From CAJJDF01 sp965655625 (lineage in GTDB: Bacteria > Bacteroidota > Bacteroidia > Flavobacteriales_D > CAJJDF01), in assembly GCA_965655625.1 (NCBI GenBank), contig CBFHHA010000034.1, positions 1 through 27,223 of the forward strand: a stretch of 27,223 bases of DNA. The letters are read 5' to 3'. Below, one piece after another: positions 23,532 through 27,223 of this stretch. A program made the translations under genes and the position numbers. The notes under the pieces were generated by a model that was not told where the DNA came from, searched no databases, and saw nothing but the letters and a program-made list of their open reading frames with translations. The stretch's first letter is position 1; each line of letters begins with the position of its first letter.

Positions 23532-24530
23532 TTACTTTATTTCTGTGTAATCTCCAATACTTAAGTCTTGAGATTTCCCCTTGTAACTCACCTTATTTCC
23601 AATCATCGAATTGGTGATATTTCCAGTTACAATGTGTGATTCATTTTGTACAATGGAATTTTGTATCACCGTATTCTCTATCACAGTATTGTTCCCGATG
23701 GAAACATGAGGGCCCACGACCGAATTGATCAATTTTACATTGTCGCCAATAAAGCAAGGCTGCACAATCACCGAGTTAATCGCCTCATAATTCCCTTCCA
23801 CAATATTTTCTCCAATAAACTCAAGCACGCGTTGGTTTGTTTCTACCGTTACATTTTTATTCCCGCAATCCATCCAAGCATTTACTTTGCCCGTTTTGAA
23901 CTTTGCCCCTTTCTTCTTCATATTCTCGAGGGCATTGGTAATTTGATATTCTCCATTTTCACGGATATCATGATCAATCAAATACTGCAATTCATTTTTT
24001 AGGTTTTCGCCATCTTTAAAATAATAGATTCCAATAATTGCCAAATCCGAAACGAACTCTTTTGGTTTTTCTACAAAATCGGTAATTGTCCCTTCTTCGT
24101 TAAGCTTTACAACTCCAAATGCGCTTGGATTATTAATTTGGTTTACCCAAATAATTCCGTCATCTTCTGTGTTTAGTTTAAAGTCTGCTCGGAACAACGT
24201 GTCAGCAAATGCAACGACAATATTTCCTTTCAACGATTCTTGAGCGCATAAAATTGCATGAGCCGTTCCAAGAGCCTCTTCTTGATGAAATACACTTCCT
24301 TTTGCTCCTAAACTTTCTGCGATACCTACTAATTGTTTTTCGGTTTCCGCTCCAAAATCTCCTATGATAAACGCAATTTCATCAATCGGTTCATTACTCA
24401 CCGCTGCAATATCTTCCACCAATCTTTGCACAATTGGCTTACCGGCTACTGGCATTAATGGTTTCGGGATAGTTAACGTATGGGGTCTAAGACGCGAGCC
24501 TCTACCCGCCATTGGTACAATAATTTTCAT
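23532..24530 (-). CDS. Sugar-phosphate nucleotidyltransferase with C-terminal beta-helix
   Basis: This 332-residue protein is a sugar-1-phosphate nucleotidyltransferase (RmlA/GlmU/mannose-type superfamily) that would make an NDP-sugar from sugar 1-phosphate and an NTP. The N-terminal signature is PMAGRGSRLRPHT and PKPLMPVAGKPI (about 6-33), with a mid-domain VAFADTLFRADF metal-binding segment and DFVEKPKEF. After residue 230 there is a left-handed beta-helix with hexapeptide-like repeats (FIGDNVKLINSVVGPHVSIG) as in GlmU-type enzymes, but no acetyltransferase signature is evident. The nucleotide and sugar cannot be decided from sequence. It is the first gene of the minus-strand operon, with the divergent Wzz gene 253 bases away. 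Confidence 0.85.
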   Translation of the reverse strand: MKIIVPMAGRGSRLRPHTLTIPKPLMPVAGKPIVQRLVEDIAAVSNEPIDEIAFIIGDFGAETEKQLVGIAESLGAKGSVFHQEEALGTAHAILCAQESLKGNIVVAFADTLFRADFKLNTEDDGIIWVNQINNPSAFGVVKLNEEGTITDFVEKPKEFVSDLAIIGIYYFKDGENLKNELQYLIDHDIRENGEYQITNALENMKKKGAKFKTGKVNAWMDCGNKNVTVETNQRVLEFIGENIVEGNYEAINSVIVQPCFIGDNVKLINSVVGPHVSIGNNTVIENTVIQNSIVQNESHIVTGNITNSMIGNKVSYKGKSQDLSIGDYTEIK

Positions 24531-24737
24531 CTATTTTCACGTGTTTATTTACCCAACGAAGATAGGAATTTCATCACTTTTTATTGTTATGTTCTTGCTA
24601 ATAATCTCAGCCGCTAGTATTTTATCTTTTCTAAATGAATCAACAAATGTCTTAGAACCAAATTGAGAAAATTAAAGCGCAAATCGAACTAATAATTTTT
24701 TAATAAGACCGTTATCCTTAAATAATTTCAAAAATGG

Positions 24738-24749
24738 CTAATATATTAG
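24738..24749. promoter_or_regulatory. 12-base palindrome upstream of wzz-like gene
   Basis: CTAATATATTAG is a perfect palindrome 34 bases before the Wzz-like start. It might be a small operator or part of the promoter region of this divergent gap, but in AT-rich DNA a palindrome of this size can arise by chance. The rest of the 253-base gap is AT-rich with no ORF. Confidence 0.25.
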
Positions 24750-24783
24750 TATTTTAGTCGCTTTATTTTTAACCCCAATTAGC

Positions 24784-25773
24784 ATGACTCAACAAGAAAA
24801 TAACCAAGCTGAAGACCTCATCCAGTTTATTTGGAACAAAAAAGGACTTCTTGTTCTCATCACCACAATTGCAGCAATTGGAGCAATTATTTACTCTTTA
24901 TTGATCGAAGAAAAATTCAAGTCAGTAGTAACTTTGTACCCAGCCATGTCTAACACGGTTGCGTTTACGGATGAAGTACACCCCGAACAAAGTGCGGCTC
25001 AATTTGGAGAAGAAGAGCAAGCAGAACAAATGATACAGGTATTGCAGTCTGCTGAAATAAGAAACGTGATTATCAATAAATATGATTTGATGAATCACTA
25101 TGAAATAGATACTTCGAGTAACATAAAATATACTGCCTTAAACAAAACTTACGAAGAAAACGTCTCGTTTTCTCGAACAAAATACGGTTCCGTGTTGATA
25201 GAGGTAATGGACAAAAACCCGCAGATGGCGGCCGACATGGCAAACGACATCGCTAACTTGTTTGACAACGCAAAAAACAGAATGATTAACGAACGATCTT
25301 CTGAGGCACTGGAAGTTGCCGAGTCCGAAAGAAATAAATTAAAAGAGGATATTCAAACAATTGTTGACACGCTTGCTTCACTTAACCAATTAGGGGTTGT
25401 GGATAAAGAAACAAGGCCTACTTTGATTACCGCACTAGCAAATGCAAAGGATGGCAGCACAAAGCAATTAATTGAAGCCAAAATAAAAGCAACCGATCAA
25501 TACGGAAGTATATACTCCAACTACGAAAACAAACTGGAATGGATGAACATCAGACTATCCACTAAAGATGCTGTGTATGAGCAATTAAAATCAGATGCTA
25601 ATTCTAAGTTTTCTCATAAATTTACCGTAGAAAAAGCTTCGGCTTCCGAAAAGAAAGCCTACCCAATTAGGTGGTTAATTGTGGTTGTTTCTACCATTTC
25701 GGCATTTTTATTTGCCATCGTGATGTTGCTAGTTTTTGAAAAAGTGAAAGAGCTAAAAAGAAAAGAATCGTAA
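24784..25773 (+). CDS. Wzz-type polysaccharide chain-length determinant
   Basis: This 329-residue inner-membrane protein has the Wzz layout: a short cytoplasmic N-terminus, a first membrane helix at about 19-41 (LLVLITTIAAIGAIIYSLLI), a long periplasmic, mostly helical middle (about 45-290) and a second helix at about 297-321, with a Lys/Glu-rich end. An AYPIRW stretch just before the second helix corresponds to the proline-containing segment of the family. No tyrosine-kinase domain is attached. It would control the number of repeat units in surface polysaccharide. It is followed after 1 base by the O-antigen ligase/polymerase gene, so the two form an operon. Confidence 0.86.
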   Translation: MTQQENNQAEDLIQFIWNKKGLLVLITTIAAIGAIIYSLLIEEKFKSVVTLYPAMSNTVAFTDEVHPEQSAAQFGEEEQAEQMIQVLQSAEIRNVIINKYDLMNHYEIDTSSNIKYTALNKTYEENVSFSRTKYGSVLIEVMDKNPQMAADMANDIANLFDNAKNRMINERSSEALEVAESERNKLKEDIQTIVDTLASLNQLGVVDKETRPTLITALANAKDGSTKQLIEAKIKATDQYGSIYSNYENKLEWMNIRLSTKDAVYEQLKSDANSKFSHKFTVEKASASEKKAYPIRWLIVVVSTISAFLFAIVMLLVFEKVKELKRKES

Positions 25774-25774
25774 T

Positions 25775-27214
25775 ATGCCCAAGGCATTTTCGATACATAA
25801 CACACTTCTTTTCCTCCTCAGTATAGTATTTATAGGGGTTAATGGGTATTTTCTGTTCCATGGAAATTATTACTTGTCGTTTTTACCAGTAGCCATAAGC
25901 ATTATCTATTTTAGCTTTTACAAGACCAAAGAACTTCTGTTTTTTGTTATTCTTTGTACTCCTTTCTCGCTAAATTTAGAACAACTTTCTTTGGGAAATG
26001 TTGGTTTCTACTTGCCCACAGAACCTATCTTGTTTGGTTTAATGATTCTTCTTTCCATTCGAGCTTTGCTCAGAGGAACGTACGACAAACATTTCGTAAA
26101 TCATCCCGTAACTCTCTCTGTATTATTCTACCTATTGTGGATGGCAATCACAGTATTTACAAGTTCCAACCCCATAATTTCGCTAAAATTCTTGATTGCC
26201 AAACTCTGGTTTGTCATTCCTTTATTTTTCTATTTGATCGTTGTATTTAAGCAAAAAGAGAACATGTATCGGGTTGTTTGGCTCTATTTAATTTCGCTCT
26301 CCCTCGTGGTACTTATTACACTAATTCGCCATTACACTTGGGGCTTTGATCAAAAGGCTGCTCACTGGATTATGTCTCCTTTTTACAAGGATCACACTTC
26401 TTATGGTGCCATTGTTGCTTTTTATATTCCTCTTGCTATTGGGTTGCTTTCTCGTAAAAAAAACTCGGCTATCATTCAATACATTCTCATTTTGTTCTTA
26501 GTGATTTTGAGCGTTGGTTTACTGTACTCCTACACACGGGCTGCTTGGGTGAGTTTAGTTGCTGCCCTCGGAGTTTGGGGATTATTTAAGTTAAAAATCC
26601 ATGTTAAATACGTAGTTCTACTTGCTCTTTTTAGCGGTTTTGTGGGGGTTCAGTATTACACGGATATCTCTATTGCATTGAGCAAGAACAAAACAGATTC
26701 ATCTGAAAACATCAGTAAACATATCGAGTCCATCTCGAATGTGTCCACGGATGCCTCTAACCTCGAAAGAATAAATAGGTGGAACTGCGCTTTGCGTATG
26801 TTTGAAGAAAGACCTGTTTTTGGTTGGGGACCAGGAACTTATGCATTTGAATATGCTCCATTTCAACACTCAAGCGAAATTACTGTAATTAGCACAAATT
26901 TTGGTAACAAAGGAAATGCTCACAGTGAATATTTGGGTGCGTTGTCCGAAATGGGAGTCCTCGGTCTATTCTCGTTTCTTGTTCTTTTGTTCTTTGTTTT
27001 TTATCGAGGAAGTATGCTTTATATCAAATTACAAGACAAGGAACTAAAAACACTATTATTATCCGTTATGCTTGCTCTAGTTTCCTATTTTGTTCACGGA
27101 GTGTTGAATAATTACCTAGATACGGATAAGGCTTCCGTTCCAGTTTGGACATGCTTTGCTATCATTGTTGCCATGGATATTTACCATTCGAAAAACAGGC
27201 TGCCTTTTACTTGA
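25775..27214 (+). CDS. O-antigen ligase / Wzy-type polymerase family protein
   Basis: This 479-residue protein has about 10-12 membrane helices and a large periplasmic loop. The Wzy_C family region is seen in NRWNCALRMFEERPVFGWG (about 334-352), continuing GPGTYAFEYAP, then NAHSEYLGALSEMGVLGL (about 380-397), which contains the conserved His of the ligase family. Such proteins polymerise glycan repeats or attach the finished chain to lipid A-core or other acceptors; the two activities cannot be told apart by sequence. The stop is complete at 27212-27214, 9 bases before the window ends. It pairs with the Wzz-like protein. The flippase and GT-C genes of the same process lie 8 kb upstream, on the far side of the nucleotidyltransferase operon. 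Confidence 0.87.
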   Translation: MPKAFSIHNTLLFLLSIVFIGVNGYFLFHGNYYLSFLPVAISIIYFSFYKTKELLFFVILCTPFSLNLEQLSLGNVGFYLPTEPILFGLMILLSIRALLRGTYDKHFVNHPVTLSVLFYLLWMAITVFTSSNPIISLKFLIAKLWFVIPLFFYLIVVFKQKENMYRVVWLYLISLSLVVLITLIRHYTWGFDQKAAHWIMSPFYKDHTSYGAIVAFYIPLAIGLLSRKKNSAIIQYILILFLVILSVGLLYSYTRAAWVSLVAALGVWGLFKLKIHVKYVVLLALFSGFVGVQYYTDISIALSKNKTDSSENISKHIESISNVSTDASNLERINRWNCALRMFEERPVFGWGPGTYAFEYAPFQHSSEITVISTNFGNKGNAHSEYLGALSEMGVLGLFSFLVLLFFVFYRGSMLYIKLQDKELKTLLLSVMLALVSYFVHGVLNNYLDTDKASVPVWTCFAIIVAMDIYHSKNRLPFT

Positions 27215-27223
27215 TAAAGGCTA

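Overview
The window looks like chromosomal DNA of a gliding-type member of the Bacteroidota, most likely order Flavobacteriales. The reasons are a gldJ-murF junction, a long SecA without the usual C-terminal zinc motif, many short lipoproteins, AT-rich intergenic DNA without clear Shine-Dalgarno sites, and small dyad repeats between genes. No tRNA, rRNA, CRISPR array, transposase or phage gene was seen. One assembly gap (run of N) lies at 18692-18790, inside a gene. No stretch without a gene exceeds about 250 bases.

Layout. (1) 1-3601, plus strand: the 3' part of gldJ, a strong terminator, murF and an M42 aminopeptidase. (2) 3684-8018, plus strand: deoC, a complete aldehyde dehydrogenase (ALDH), a second 294-residue ALDH-like protein without catalytic residues, and a PaaY-like gamma-carbonic-anhydrase-fold protein. 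The two ALDH genes look like the two halves of an ALDH16 protein encoded separately. The gaps between these genes are full of inverted repeats of at least four kinds. (3) 8146-13748: mltG (minus), divergent from secA (plus), then an orphan substrate-binding lipoprotein. (4) 13751-15068, minus: three tandem TRL-like lipoproteins, then a small secreted protein whose signal-peptide codons contain an intrinsic terminator. (5) 15277-19046, plus: a surface-polysaccharide operon with a flippase, an AT-rich GT-C-like membrane protein, a protein with a His-then-Cys layout like permuted NlpC/P60 enzymes, and a gap-interrupted partner. (6) 19109-19872, plus: an ECF-type sigma factor overlapping a small single-pass membrane protein. 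(7) 19869-24530, minus: a tight four-gene operon of sugar nucleotidyltransferase, TPR lipoprotein, DUF4292 lipoprotein and EnvC-like degenerate M23 protein. (8) 24784-27214, plus: Wzz-like chain-length regulator and O-antigen ligase/polymerase.

How it fits together. Most of the window serves the cell envelope: gliding and secretion (GldJ, SecA), peptidoglycan (MurF, MltG, EnvC-like), lipoprotein and outer-membrane functions (DUF4292, TPR, TRL-like proteins) and surface glycan (flippase, GT-C, nucleotidyltransferase, Wzz, ligase). The metabolic island deoC-ALDH-ALDH would take deoxyribose 5-phosphate to glyceraldehyde 3-phosphate and acetaldehyde, and plausibly oxidise the aldehyde.

I found no clearly new defence or mobile system. 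The best leads are the split ALDH16 pair next to deoC, the terminator inside a signal-peptide coding region below the TRL-like array, the permuted NlpC/P60-like protein in the glycan operon, and the intergenic repeat families. Family names come from recognising motifs by eye; no database search was run.
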